Of a stretch of 64,000 nucleotides of DNA, positions 33,101 through 42,689 are shown piece by piece. This stretch comes from Gammaproteobacteria bacterium MOLA455 (GTDB taxonomy: Bacteria; Pseudomonadota; Gammaproteobacteria; Pseudomonadales; Porticoccaceae): contig AZIN01000001.1 in NCBI GenBank assembly GCA_000511875.1, forward strand, positions 625,224 through 689,223. The letters run 5' to 3'. How positions within the stretch are numbered: position 1 is the stretch's first letter; each line of letters starts with the position of its first letter. Under the pieces are notes generated by a model. The model did not search any database, was not told the DNA's origin, and saw only the letters and a list, made by a program, of their open reading frames with translations. Both the position numbers and the translations under genes were made by a program.

Positions 33101-36100
33101 ATGAAAGCCAATTGTTTAAGATTGTTACTGCCATTGATCTGCACAGGCCTAATTGCCTGCGGCGGTTCAGGATCAGGATCAGGACCATCTTCCAGCCCCG
33201 CACCAGCGCCTGCACCAAATCCATCTGAAAATACCGGTGGAGATACTGTCATCGACCTGCAAACAGGCGTGCTGATGGACGATGTCGTTTCAGGGGTTAC
33301 CTATGTAACAGCGACGCAAAATGGTGAAACCAACAATCTCGGCGAGTTCCAATATGCTGATGGAGAAATAGTTACTTTCTCTATCGGCGATATTGTATTA
33401 GGCGCGGTAGAAGGGGCAGCTATTGTTACACCGGTGCAATTAACCGGCAGCGTTACGCCGACAGATCTGGCCGCACTCAATCAACTCGTCTTTTTACAAA
33501 GTATTGATGAAAACTCAAATCCTGATGATGGAATAGTCATTAGCGAAGCAGCCCGAAACCTTGCAGTGGATGTCATCCTGAATTTCACCTCCACGACGTT
33601 TGCGGCGGATGTGGCAGCTGTGGTTAGTCAAATAACAGGCGGCACTAACTATCTTGTAAGCGAGGAAGATGCGCTCGCTCACTTTTTCGAGACCTACGAG
33701 GAACTAGGCGGTTCAGTGACCATGGGATTCGATTTCCCTAATCCTCAAACAGATACAGAAGGCACTGCAGATGGTGGTAACGAGGGTACTGCGGATAGTG
33801 GTACCGACGACACTGCGGATGGCGGTAACGAAGGTACTACAGGTGCCGACACCGGAGATACGGCGGCTGTGGATACAGGTGCAGTTCAAACTGCACTGGT
33901 TGTGCAAATGGAAGATTACACCGCTTTCAGTGATTTGGACTCTGGCAATACTGGCAACGCCTACCGCTTTGACTCTGTCGATATTGAAGCAACAAACGAC
34001 GCCGGTGGCGGCTTCAACGTAGGCTGGACGACTGCGGGAGAATGGCTTGAGTATGAGGTTACTTTGAGTCCGGGCCTGTACAAGGTAACAGCGCGGGTTG
34101 CGTCTCAGGCGTCAACTGGTAGCTTTAACTTGCTGCTTGATGGAGAAACAATCGGTAGCCTTAGCGTTTCCAGTACAGGTGGTTGGCAGACCTTTGTGAC
34201 AAAAACTGTTGGCAGTATTGAGGTAGGCCCAGGAGCGGTACGTACCCTGCGTCTGAATGTGACAGGCAGTGACTTCAATATCAATTGGATAGAATTTACA
34301 CCAGATGTCGATAGCGATGGTGACGGCGTGTCTGACGCAGATGATCTCTGTTCGAATACCGCAGAGGGTGCCGTCATTGACACACTGGGTTGCGAATTTG
34401 TGCAGGTCAAAACTGAAGTATCCTCAGCAAACGAGCGACTGGTAGGTGGTCCGGATTCGCTGACACCAGGTCATACTCTCTATGTGTTTGACAATGATGC
34501 AGGAACGCCTGGCGGAAGTGCCTGTAATAATGGCTGCGCCACATCATGGCCGCCTGTATTGGTCGAAGATGCGGAGGCTTCTGGCGTAAGCGGATTAAGC
34601 ACGATAGAGCGCGATGATGGCAGCAGGCAAGCTGCGCATAACGATCGCCCCCTGTACTTTTATGCGGGAGACAGCTCAGTTGATGATACTAACGGTGAGG
34701 GTGTCGGTGGCGTTTGGTGGCTAGTGCCCCATGGCGTCTTAGGTGAACTACGCGTGCTCTTCGACGAGTTTACAACGCTCCAACCTGACACCCAATCTGA
34801 AACAGATGCTGCCTTAGTAACCCGTTTTTCTGATCGCCCTCGTACCCGTCACGCACGTGAAGATGAGTTCCAGTCCTACGATCACTACATTAAATTCTAC
34901 TTTGAAGACCGTTCTAGTAATATCGAGATTGTGGATTACGTTGCCAAAGGTGGTGACAAAATTGAAATGAATGTACGTACCATTTTTCCGCTGGACCCAG
35001 TTCAAGCGGAGAATCGTTGGTGGTACCAAGGTATAACCACCGTCGCGCAGTACGCGAGCAATGGCGTCATGGATTATCTGGGCTTTGATGGTACATATTA
35101 CCACTATCAAAAAACTAGCAGTGAAAACACCCGTTTGGGGAGGCCTATTCAGCTGGGCGATCGCCTAGAATTTGAGGTGAGCCAGTTCAGCGCGCCGGGT
35201 ATTCCTCGCGGCCAGGCCAATTATTATGGCACCACCTTTCTCTACATAGTGGGTGAAGGTATTGTTCCATGGTATGCAGAAGCCGCAGGCTCAACATACC
35301 GTGAAGACAGTCAAAAAATCCCGGAAGAGTTCTGGTTAGGCGGAAATACCACTCTTCACTACCAATATACCGATGAACCCAACGATAATTTCTTGCAAAT
35401 GGCGACCAATCTCGGCTACGACAACGGGCAGAAATTTCTGCTTGGGCGCCGCGTACATCACTCTTCCGTGATCAATGGTTCACATGATGAAGATCCTGCC
35501 AACGGGGTATTAGAGACTAACGCTGGCTTGGCAGGCACACGTTACATTAATCAGCGCTGCACCGGTTGTCATGAGCGTAATGGCGCTGCCAGCGTTGCCG
35601 ATAATGGTGTCGCGCTGGATCGCTGGGTATTTAAGGTAGGTGATGCCGAAGGAGCACCTGACCCGCTTATTGGCAGTGTCTTGCAGCCTAGTGGCAGTGC
35701 CGGTGAAGGCGATGTTTCTATCGCTTCCTGGACCGACCGTGCAGACGGCCTGCGAACTCCAAACTATGAATTTAGTAATGGTGCACCTGCTCGCTTCTCA
35801 GCGCGCATTGCACCACGTCTTGTTGGATTGGGTTTGCTGGAAGCTATACCCGAAACAGCTATTCTGGCATTGGAAGACGCGGATGATGCCGATGGCGATG
35901 GCATTTCCGGTCGTGCCAATAGAGTGATAGACCCCGAGAACGGTGAGTTAACACGCCTGGGTCGTTTTGGCTGGAAGGCGTCAACTTTAAGCGTAAGGCA
36001 CCAGGTGGCCGCGGCGTTGAACACCGATATGGGTGTGCGTACTTCTGTTCTGCCTAACCCTGACTGTGGCTCAGCACAAACCAATTGCGGTGGAAGCAGC

Positions 36101-36655
36101 CCCCTTATGCCGGAAGAGAACTTAGACAATCTCGTATTGTATATTTCTGCTCTGGGTGTGCGTCCTCAGCGGGTCTGGAACGAGGGCGTTGAAAACCAGG
36201 AAGTGCTTCAAGGTAGAAAGCACTTTAGAGATATTGGCTGCGTGGACTGTCACACGGAAACCTTCCAGACCAGTGAGTTCCATCCATTGGCCGAAGTGCG
36301 TGACCAAACCATTCACCCCTATAGCGATATGTTGCTGCATTATATGGGTGAAGGACTCGCCGACAATCTGGATGACGGGTTGGCCACTGGTGGCGAGTGG
36401 CGAACTACACCATTGTGGGGTCTCGGCTTGTCCGCCTGTGTGACCGGCGGCATTACTAATCCGACCGGCAGGGAAGGTGGAGAAATTTGTACACCTGATC
36501 ACGCCTACCTACACGATGGTCGAGCGCGCTCTATCGAAGAGGCCATTTTATGGCACGGTATTGAAGGCTCTGAAGGGAAAACGTCGACTGATGCATACAA
36601 GGCCTTGCCAGAGCAACATCAGCAGTCGCTATTGCGCTTCCTAGAATCCTTATAA
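33101..36655 (+). CDS. Modular lipoprotein: CBM6, secreted repeat (COG4315-like) and di-heme oxidoreductase (DHOR) domains
   Basis: 1184 residues. Signal peptide with lipobox (LIAC, Cys20), a Ser/Pro/Gly linker, an N-terminal beta domain (GVLMDDVVSGVTYVTATQ..., ~50-220) common in gammaproteobacterial surface lipoproteins, a Gly/Thr/Asp repeat linker, a CBM6-like carbohydrate-binding domain (~264-400, MEDYTAFS to INWIEF), a DSDGDGVSDADD calcium-type motif, a secreted-repeat domain (~440-560, TLYVFDNDAG...CATSWPPVLV), an ethylbenzene-dehydrogenase-like/unknown region, and a C-terminal DUF1111-type DHOR domain with two CxxCH haem sites (residues 820-824 and 1047-1051). It probably sits on the outer membrane and links sugar binding to electron transfer. 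Substrate unknown. Confidence 0.82.
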   Translation: MKANCLRLLLPLICTGLIACGGSGSGSGPSSSPAPAPAPNPSENTGGDTVIDLQTGVLMDDVVSGVTYVTATQNGETNNLGEFQYADGEIVTFSIGDIVLGAVEGAAIVTPVQLTGSVTPTDLAALNQLVFLQSIDENSNPDDGIVISEAARNLAVDVILNFTSTTFAADVAAVVSQITGGTNYLVSEEDALAHFFETYEELGGSVTMGFDFPNPQTDTEGTADGGNEGTADSGTDDTADGGNEGTTGADTGDTAAVDTGAVQTALVVQMEDYTAFSDLDSGNTGNAYRFDSVDIEATNDAGGGFNVGWTTAGEWLEYEVTLSPGLYKVTARVASQASTGSFNLLLDGETIGSLSVSSTGGWQTFVTKTVGSIEVGPGAVRTLRLNVTGSDFNINWIEFTPDVDSDGDGVSDADDLCSNTAEGAVIDTLGCEFVQVKTEVSSANERLVGGPDSLTPGHTLYVFDNDAGTPGGSACNNGCATSWPPVLVEDAEASGVSGLSTIERDDGSRQAAHNDRPLYFYAGDSSVDDTNGEGVGGVWWLVPHGVLGELRVLFDEFTTLQPDTQSETDAALVTRFSDRPRTRHAREDEFQSYDHYIKFYFEDRSSNIEIVDYVAKGGDKIEMNVRTIFPLDPVQAENRWWYQGITTVAQYASNGVMDYLGFDGTYYHYQKTSSENTRLGRPIQLGDRLEFEVSQFSAPGIPRGQANYYGTTFLYIVGEGIVPWYAEAAGSTYREDSQKIPEEFWLGGNTTLHYQYTDEPNDNFLQMATNLGYDNGQKFLLGRRVHHSSVINGSHDEDPANGVLETNAGLAGTRYINQRCTGCHERNGAASVADNGVALDRWVFKVGDAEGAPDPLIGSVLQPSGSAGEGDVSIASWTDRADGLRTPNYEFSNGAPARFSARIAPRLVGLGLLEAIPETAILALEDADDADGDGISGRANRVIDPENGELTRLGRFGWKASTLSVRHQVAAALNTDMGVRTSVLPNPDCGSAQTNCGGSSPLMPEENLDNLVLYISALGVRPQRVWNEGVENQEVLQGRKHFRDIGCVDCHTETFQTSEFHPLAEVRDQTIHPYSDMLLHYMGEGLADNLDDGLATGGEWRTTPLWGLGLSACVTGGITNPTGREGGEICTPDHAYLHDGRARSIEEAILWHGIEGSEGKTSTDAYKALPEQHQQSLLRFLESL

Positions 36656-36684
36656 GCGTCAATTAAACAGTTTTCGAACACTTG

Positions 36685-36712
36685 GCCCCGACTAGGATCG
36701 GGGCTTTTTTTT
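36685..36712 (+). terminator. Rho-independent terminator after the DHOR lipoprotein gene
   Basis: Stem GCCCCGA / TCGGGGC with a 6-base loop followed by eight T, 30 bp past the stop codon. A clear single-direction terminator. Confidence 0.9.
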
Positions 36713-36844
36713 GGATTAAATATAGCCTGACAGACAGAGTGATGAAGCATGGTAATGGTCTGATTCGAGCTGGCACTCTCTGGTTCAGCAGACCTATTCT
36801 GTCTATTCAACCATCCCAAAAACAAGCCAGCCTGTCTAAACGCT

Positions 36845-38122
36845 CTAAACAGAACTCTTAGCCAAGCCATTCATAAACAATTGAAAATACGCCGCCGACA
36901 ACGCCTGACTATCCACATCCGCGGCCTTATTTACCAAATCCGGACTCGCCTCAACAGCGCCAGACAACATATATTGCGCTACCGTGGAATCCGTATCCCG
37001 CAGCGTCTTATCCTCAAGTCCCTGACGAATATAAGCGCCCAACTGCTCACTATTAGCACTGGTCGCTTTTAAAATCTCTTTCCGATGTTGCTGATCGAGA
37101 GATGGCAGAGCTCGATAGCGAATCAACGGCCCGTCCTCAGAAAACTGAACATTAAATAAATAGCGCAGTGCCAACTCGAGCTTTTCTACCCCACTGCCCT
37201 GAACGCTACCGGCCTTGTCTAAGAGCAATCGCTCAACATCTAAAGTTCGATTAAAGCACTGATAGAGCAGCTCCTCTTTATTTTTAATATGGTAATAAAA
37301 AGCCCCTTTAGTCACTTCCAGAGAGCTGGCGATTTCATCCAGCGATGTGCCCTTGTAACCCTTTTGGTTAAAAAAGATCGAACCCACACGATAGAACGCC
37401 TCGCGCTTCATTCGGTTCTGAACATCACGATCAAAACTGTCCAACACCAGATGACGTAAATCGGGAAAATCAATTTCGGCGAACTGGTGAGGCGCTGCGG
37501 CGAGACCATTGAGCAGAACGTCCAACACCGCATCAATTACTGGCTGCGGATTGGCTGCATGAGTGCGATTGAGCCACACTGGAAACCACTGGATAATCGA
37601 AAAAATAGCCGAACTCACAATCGCTGAATCCTGCTTTTCGATCACACCCTGAGCCATGCCCTGGTCAACCATATCGCAGCACAGGCGAAAGATTTCGTCC
37701 CAGCGCTGCGCTATGTCCTCAGCATGCTCTGTATTTAGGGAAGTGACTTCGGCAAGCATGGCAAAGTGTGGCGCCTTGCGGTTAAGCGTATCCACATACT
37801 GATTGAAGTGTCCGCGTACCATAGCAACAATTTTTTCGACGCCATTGGCATCCAAACTGTTAGCCTGACGAGCTTTCTCCAGCCACATATCGCAACTTGA
37901 CACATAGCATTGATAGACCAGATCTTGTTTGGTTTTGACGTAGTAATAAACACAGGTTTTGGTCAGATTCAGACTGCCAGCTATATCGACAAGCGTTGTC
38001 GCTCGGGAACCCTGCCAGTTAAACAGCTGCGCCGCTTCAGACAGAATCGACTGAAACTTAAGCTGGTGCTGGCGGCCTTTGGAGAAAGGCGAGGCTATTT
38101 TTTTATCCACAGCTAAATTCAT
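36845..38122 (-). CDS. Tandem TetR-family regulator (two TetR domains fused)
   Basis: 425 residues, about twice a normal TetR protein. Two complete TetR DNA-binding units are visible: residues ~20-65 (ATTLVDIAGSLNLTKTCVYYYVKTKQDLVYQC) and ~225-270 (GTSLDEIASSLEVTKGAFYYHIKNKEELLYQC), each followed by its own all-helical ligand domain of ~150 residues. Such duplications are known among steroid- and fatty-acid-responsive regulators. No target is adjacent: the next genes are a convergent lipoprotein and, 200 bp away, the Moco/TauE operon. Ligand unknown. Confidence 0.9.
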   Translation of the reverse strand: MNLAVDKKIASPFSKGRQHQLKFQSILSEAAQLFNWQGSRATTLVDIAGSLNLTKTCVYYYVKTKQDLVYQCYVSSCDMWLEKARQANSLDANGVEKIVAMVRGHFNQYVDTLNRKAPHFAMLAEVTSLNTEHAEDIAQRWDEIFRLCCDMVDQGMAQGVIEKQDSAIVSSAIFSIIQWFPVWLNRTHAANPQPVIDAVLDVLLNGLAAAPHQFAEIDFPDLRHLVLDSFDRDVQNRMKREAFYRVGSIFFNQKGYKGTSLDEIASSLEVTKGAFYYHIKNKEELLYQCFNRTLDVERLLLDKAGSVQGSGVEKLELALRYLFNVQFSEDGPLIRYRALPSLDQQHRKEILKATSANSEQLGAYIRQGLEDKTLRDTDSTVAQYMLSGAVEASPDLVNKAADVDSQALSAAYFQLFMNGLAKSSV

Positions 38123-38334
38123 CAGATTCCAAGTAATGTTTTATATATCCCAAGAGATCTCACGCATACATTCGAGACGACAAGCCGGTAAGACTTGTGG
38201 TCCTGAGCGCAACGCGACTAGGGATATCACATCCAGCTAGAGTACATAATTATACTTTAGAGAAGAATAACATACTCGACTACTAGTGCCACAGTCGCAA
38301 TGCAGCGAAGCTTACAGAGAGGCATAGAAGCAGT

Positions 38335-39093
38335 TTAGAAGGCGCTATAAACCATCTTGAGCGCGGCAATAATCAACACTCCAGCAAGCAGCTTACGCAA
38401 CAGAGTAGAACTAGCGCGGTGGGATGCCAGCTCCGCACCCAGCAGACAACCAGCAAAGGCAACAAGTATCAACCAGCCTGTGCCCAGGGGCCAGGGCTGA
38501 GCACTGACCACATAGCCAGCGAGCCCGGCAATAGAATTAAGCAGAATAAAACCGGCGGCAACGGCAGTACTTTGGCGCACAGTACACCAGCCAAAAATCA
38601 GTAAAATAGGACTTAAAAACACCCCACCACCGATTCCAGTTAAGCCTGCAGAGAAGCCTAAAAGCACACCCACCACCACCATTAACCAGAGTGCCGGCGA
38701 CTGAATCTGCTGATTACCCTTATTGCTAATCAGCATCCGTATAGCAGCCAAGCCAAGCAGGAGACCCACCAGCAGTCGGTAACTGAGCACATCTATCACC
38801 CAGAGCCCACCGACAAAAGCAGCTGGTGTGGACGCCATCACCAGCGGCCAGAACAGCTTGTGGGGCATGAGTTTGTAGGGTTGAAAGCGGTACAGCAGCC
38901 AGCAGGTGACCACTATATTCATTGCCAGCGCAGCGGGACGCATTTCTTGAGGGGCCAGCCCCCATAGTGCCATAGCCGCTAGATAACCGGAGGCACCACC
39001 ATGACCCACCGAGGAATAGAGCACCGCCATCAAGGCGATAGCGGCGAGTAACCAGTAGGAGTATTCAAACACAAAAAGTGATTCTACACTCAT
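38335..39093 (-). CDS. TauE/SafE family anion exporter (copy 2)
   Basis: 252 residues with eight hydrophobic helices. The glycine-rich N-terminal repeat is SSVGHGGASGYLAAMALWGLAP and the second is GFSAGLTGIGGGVFLSPILLI, the two halves of the TauE/SafE fold. It begins 5 bp after the stop of moaA, so it is the last gene of the molybdenum cofactor operon. In several proteobacteria such exporters sit with Moco genes; a link to sulfite or molybdate-related anions is likely but not shown. Confidence 0.85.
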   Translation of the reverse strand: MSVESLFVFEYSYWLLAAIALMAVLYSSVGHGGASGYLAAMALWGLAPQEMRPAALAMNIVVTCWLLYRFQPYKLMPHKLFWPLVMASTPAAFVGGLWVIDVLSYRLLVGLLLGLAAIRMLISNKGNQQIQSPALWLMVVVGVLLGFSAGLTGIGGGVFLSPILLIFGWCTVRQSTAVAAGFILLNSIAGLAGYVVSAQPWPLGTGWLILVAFAGCLLGAELASHRASSTLLRKLLAGVLIIAALKMVYSAF

Positions 39094-39098
39094 CGACC

Positions 39099-40121
39099 TC
39101 AGCCGCCGGTCATATTCATAAAGCGCACTATATCCACCTGTTCGGGGTCGAAATGATGACGCTCTGGCTTGCGGCCAATGGCCTCAACAATTTTACGTTT
39201 TAACAGTTCAGCGTCGCCGGGATGACTACGTAAAATCTCTCGCAGGTCCAAGCTATCTTGGTTACCCAGACACAGCAACAGGCGCCCCTCCGCCGTCATG
39301 CGCACGCGGTTACACGACTCACAGAAGTTATTCGACATCGGTGAGATAAAACCAATCTTGCTATGACTGTTGGCCACTTGCATATAACGAGACGGGCCAC
39401 CAGTGGTTGCAGCACTGTCCACTAGTGTGAATTCAGCGGCTAACTGGTCGCGAACCTGAGCGCTGGTAATCTGAGTATTAACCCTTTTATGCGAGGATAT
39501 TTCTCCCAGGGGCATCTCCTCGATAAAGGAAATATCCATGCCGTTATCCACAGCAAAGCGAGCTAAATCAACCACCTCATCATCATTGAAACCCGCCAAA
39601 ATAACCGCGTTGAGTTTGATTTTGCCAAAGCCCACAGCATTGGCAGCCTGAATACCGTCCAATACCTGACTGAGATCACCGACCCGGGTAAGCTCTTTAA
39701 AGCGCTCGGCCCTGAGGCTATCGATGCTTATATTTAATCTTGAAATGCCGGCGTCTTTTAAGGGCTGTGCCATGGTCGGCAGCAGCAGTCCATTGGTGGT
39801 CATGGTCAGCTCATCTAAACCGGGCAAAGCTGTTAGAGAACTGACTAACTTGAGAATATCGCGGCGAATAAGCGGCTCGCCACCAGTGAGGCGAATCTTG
39901 CGAATACCCAACTCAACGAAGGCTGTTGCCGCATCGCGGAGTTCTTCCAGGGAGAGAATCTGCTGCTTGGGCAAAAAGGTCATCTCTTCGGCCATGCAAT
40001 AAGTGCAACGCAGATTACAGCGATCGGTCACCGACAGCCGCAGGTAGTCTACCGAGCGACCGAAGGGATCAATTAATGAGCTTGGCTGAGTCAAAGCACT
40101 GTCTTCCATGAGAATGGGCAT
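39099..40121 (-). CDS. moaA: GTP 3',8-cyclase MoaA
   Basis: 340 residues. The radical-SAM motif CNLRCTYC places Cys35, Cys39 and Cys42 around the first 4Fe-4S cluster; the second cluster site is CESCNRVRMTAEGRLLLC near the C-terminus, and the protein ends in the Gly-Gly (MTGG) needed for activity. It converts GTP to 3',8-cyclo-GTP, the first Moco step. An ATG at 40109 is an alternative start. Flanked by moeA upstream (14 bp) and TauE/SafE downstream (5 bp). Confidence 0.96.
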   Translation of the reverse strand: MPILMEDSALTQPSSLIDPFGRSVDYLRLSVTDRCNLRCTYCMAEEMTFLPKQQILSLEELRDAATAFVELGIRKIRLTGGEPLIRRDILKLVSSLTALPGLDELTMTTNGLLLPTMAQPLKDAGISRLNISIDSLRAERFKELTRVGDLSQVLDGIQAANAVGFGKIKLNAVILAGFNDDEVVDLARFAVDNGMDISFIEEMPLGEISSHKRVNTQITSAQVRDQLAAEFTLVDSAATTGGPSRYMQVANSHSKIGFISPMSNNFCESCNRVRMTAEGRLLLCLGNQDSLDLREILRSHPGDAELLKRKIVEAIGRKPERHHFDPEQVDIVRFMNMTGG

Positions 40122-40135
40122 GAGAATGAAATGTT

Positions 40136-41314
40136 TTACAGCCCGTAGGGTAGCACATCCACTAGATCCCCCACTTCAATAGACTGACCCTTGGCTTGTC
40201 TAACAAAGACATCTCCCCAACAAGCAGAGGCCAGTACGCCGCTGCTCTGATTGGGGTAGATTTCAACAGTGCCATCCTGCAGCCGCGCGCGCAGATAGAC
40301 CTCGCGGCCCTCCCCGCTCTTGGCAAACTGGGCCTGAGCTTTTAAGAAGCTTGGCGCTATCTCGGCCAAGCCCTGGCTGGCGAGTAAAAACGGCCGCGCT
40401 AGAATCATAAAGGTAACAAAAACCGACGCTGGATTGCCGGGCAGGCCGACAAAGGGCTTATTGTTCACCTGACCAAAGGCCAAGGGCTTGCCTGGCTTGA
40501 TCGCGACTTTCCAGAAATTGAGCGCCCCAGCATTGGCCACGGCGTCTTTCACATAGTCTTCTTCACCAACGGATACCCCGCCCGCACTGATAATAATATC
40601 GCCCATCTCAGCAGCTCTGTTTAGCACCGCGTCAGTGGCTTCGGAGCTGTCTGCCACTGTGCCTAAATCCACGGGGACCATGCCCAAGGATCGAATCAAA
40701 CCGATTAGTGTGGCGCGATTGGAGTTGTAGATCTGTCCCGGCTTCAATGGTATACCCGGCTCTACAAGCTCATCGCCAGTCGAAAAAATCGCCACTCGCA
40801 ATGGCTTAAACACCTCAACCACGGCAATACCAATGGATGAGAGCAGACCCATTTCCTGAGCGCGGATTTTGCTGCCCGCAGTCAAAATAATCTGGCCCGC
40901 TTGAATATCCTGGCCCCTCGGTCTGACATTGCCCCGCGCCTTTAGCGCAGCATCGACGTCAACTATTCCATTTTTCTCAGTGCAGTTTTCCTGCATGGCA
41001 ACTGTATCTGCCCCAGGGGGAATCTCGGCACCAGTAAAGATTCTCGCCACCGTATTGGCGGCCAGCGGCTGTGGAGCAGTGCCTGCTGCAATCCGCTGAC
41101 TGAGAGGCAACTTAAACTGATTTGCAGCGGCATCGGCATAGCAAAACGCGTAACCATCCATCGCGCTGTTGTCCGCCGGAGGTACATCTATGGCTGCGCA
41201 GATGTCCGCCGCAAGAATGCGCCCAAGGCTATCCAACACCGGCAGCGACTCGACTGCCGTTGCTGGTTTAGCGCTGGCAACAAGTTGCTTAACGGCCTCT
41301 GAGACACTCAGCAT
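40136..41314 (-). CDS. moeA: Molybdopterin molybdenumtransferase MoeA
   Basis: 392 residues. Family landmarks: PPADNSAMDGYAF near the N-terminus, ARIFTGAEIPPGADTVAMQE, FSTGDELVEPG, ISAGGVSVGEEDYVKD and KPGKPLAFG with GLPGNPASVFVTF. It inserts molybdenum into adenylated molybdopterin. Its ATG overlaps the moaB stop (TAATG), a coupling signal. All neighbours are Moco genes. Confidence 0.95.
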   Translation of the reverse strand: MLSVSEAVKQLVASAKPATAVESLPVLDSLGRILAADICAAIDVPPADNSAMDGYAFCYADAAANQFKLPLSQRIAAGTAPQPLAANTVARIFTGAEIPPGADTVAMQENCTEKNGIVDVDAALKARGNVRPRGQDIQAGQIILTAGSKIRAQEMGLLSSIGIAVVEVFKPLRVAIFSTGDELVEPGIPLKPGQIYNSNRATLIGLIRSLGMVPVDLGTVADSSEATDAVLNRAAEMGDIIISAGGVSVGEEDYVKDAVANAGALNFWKVAIKPGKPLAFGQVNNKPFVGLPGNPASVFVTFMILARPFLLASQGLAEIAPSFLKAQAQFAKSGEGREVYLRARLQDGTVEIYPNQSSGVLASACWGDVFVRQAKGQSIEVGDLVDVLPYGL

Positions 41315-41838
41315 TACACTGACTTCTTACGCACATGCTGAACAAAGTTACAGGGCTGAAAAGTACTGTCCAGCTGCTGCTTAATAATGCCATTCCAGCC
41401 AGTTTTGCAGGCACCGGTGGATCCCGGCACACAAAAAATGGCGGTGTTGTTGGAGAGCCCCGCCAGACAGCGGGACTGCACTGTAGAAGTACCAATTTCA
41501 TCGTAGGAGAGCTGACGGAAGAGCTCGCCAAAGCCTTCGATATGTTTATCGAACAGCGGAGACAGCGCCTCAGGGGTGCTATCGCGGCCGGTAAAACCGG
41601 TGCCACCGGTGGTGATGATCACTTCCACTTCAGGGTCGGCGATCCAAGTAGAGACCACGGCGCGCATTTGGTAGATGTCGTCGATAACCAGCTTGCGATC
41701 GGCGAGGTGGTGGCCTTCTTGTTCAAGGGCTTGTTGTAAAAACGAACCGCTGGTATCGGTTTCCAGACTGCGGGTGTCGGACACCGTGAGAATCGCGATT
41801 TTAACAAAACGTCGTGGGGCTGATGCGTCGTGAGCCAC
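41314..41838 (-). CDS. moaB: Molybdenum cofactor biosynthesis protein MoaB
   Basis: 174 residues with the MoaB/MogA fold: [10 protein letters not shown] at the start, [20 protein letters not shown] in the middle and [22 protein letters not shown] at the end. It adenylates molybdopterin before molybdenum insertion (MogA role) or is a MoaB paralogue of it; the two are hard to separate, but lack of MogA-specific length favours MoaB. Stop overlaps the moeA start. A dispersed repeat lies in the 101-bp gap to moeB. Confidence 0.9.
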   Translation of the reverse strand: MAHDASAPRRFVKIAILTVSDTRSLETDTSGSFLQQALEQEGHHLADRKLVIDDIYQMRAVVSTWIADPEVEVIITTGGTGFTGRDSTPEALSPLFDKHIEGFGELFRQLSYDEIGTSTVQSRCLAGLSNNTAIFCVPGSTGACKTGWNGIIKQQLDSTFQPCNFVQHVRKKSV

Positions 41839-41879
41839 TAGTGTTACTCCTGTTGTGAATGTTTATTAACTTATTAATT

Positions 41880-41935
41880 TGAGTGCGGACGAAAGAGATC
41901 CCTCGTCGCTCCGCTCTGTCGGGATCACAGGAATC
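41880..41935. repeat. Dispersed extragenic repeat (REP-like) between moeB and moaB
   Basis: Text such as GATCCCTCGTCGCTCCGCTCTGTCGGGAT resembles the common TGTCATCCTGAGCGAAGC-type extragenic element; similar text occurs at about 50290-50390, 38195-38230 and 54645-54680. Short, GC-rich, in gaps only. Confidence 0.4.
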
Positions 41936-41939
41936 GTAG

Positions 41940-42689
41940 TTATCCAGCCACACCACAAACCTGACAACCGTCCTTCGCACTAGCCAGCAAAGCCAACCAA
42001 CGCCCAGACTTGCCATCATAGCGCTGCATTTCACCATGCTGCTGAAAATACCCCAGCACCATTCTAATCACTGTGGTCGCCTGCAGGCTTCCCATAGCGC
42101 CCAAAACCGGACCCACAACCCCAGAATTAGAGCAATTCTGCATCGGCTCTGGACTGTCCTTATCAACAATACAGTTGAGGCACAAACGAGGTTGAGCGGC
42201 AAAATCAAACGCCACCAGCTGCCCTTCCCAACCCAGCGCAGAGGCACTGACAAAACCAATCTTATTCCTGTGACAGGCACTATTCATCAACTGCCGAGCC
42301 GCCAAGTTATCAGTACAGTCGACGACAATATCCTGATCGCGGATAAATTCGTCCGTTATCTCAGTCGCATAACCAATGACATTGATATGCGGATTCAAGG
42401 CACGCAACTCACGCTCAGCACATTCAACCTTGTACCGGTCACAGTCAGCCTCCCGATAGAGAACTTGCCGCTGCAAATTACTCAGCTCAACCACATCCGC
42501 ATCGCACAGTGATAAATGCCCAACCCCAGCTGCAGCCAAATACAAGGCAACCGGGCAACCCAATCCGCCAAGTCCCACAATCAATACCCGAGCCTGAGAG
42601 AGTTTCAGCTGCCCAGCCTCGCCAATATCGTCCATCAGCAGGTGACGGCTATAGCGCATAAATTGCTCATGACTGAGTTCAGTGCTCAC
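41940..42689 (-). CDS. moeB: HesA/MoeB/ThiF-family adenylyltransferase (MoeB)
   Basis: 249 residues. The ATP site VLIVGLGGLGCPVALYLAAAGVG and the downstream DADVVELSNLQRQVLY segment, plus two zinc-binding Cys pairs (CLNC and CQVC), are those of MoeB/ThiF. It activates the C-terminal Gly-Gly of MoaD by adenylation. Four-base overlap with mobA upstream. Located between mobA and moaB in a Moco run, so MoeB is the best name; ThiF is the main alternative. Confidence 0.92.
   Translation of the reverse strand: MSTELSHEQFMRYSRHLLMDDIGEAGQLKLSQARVLIVGLGGLGCPVALYLAAAGVGHLSLCDADVVELSNLQRQVLYREADCDRYKVECAERELRALNPHINVIGYATEITDEFIRDQDIVVDCTDNLAARQLMNSACHRNKIGFVSASALGWEGQLVAFDFAAQPRLCLNCIVDKDSPEPMQNCSNSGVVGPVLGAMGSLQATTVIRMVLGYFQQHGEMQRYDGKSGRWLALLASAKDGCQVCGVAG

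Noticed and set aside
38335..39093. Duplicate TauE/SafE pair as a recent duplication with 8371-9153
   Set aside because: The two proteins differ along their whole length, so they are distinct subfamilies rather than a recent copy.
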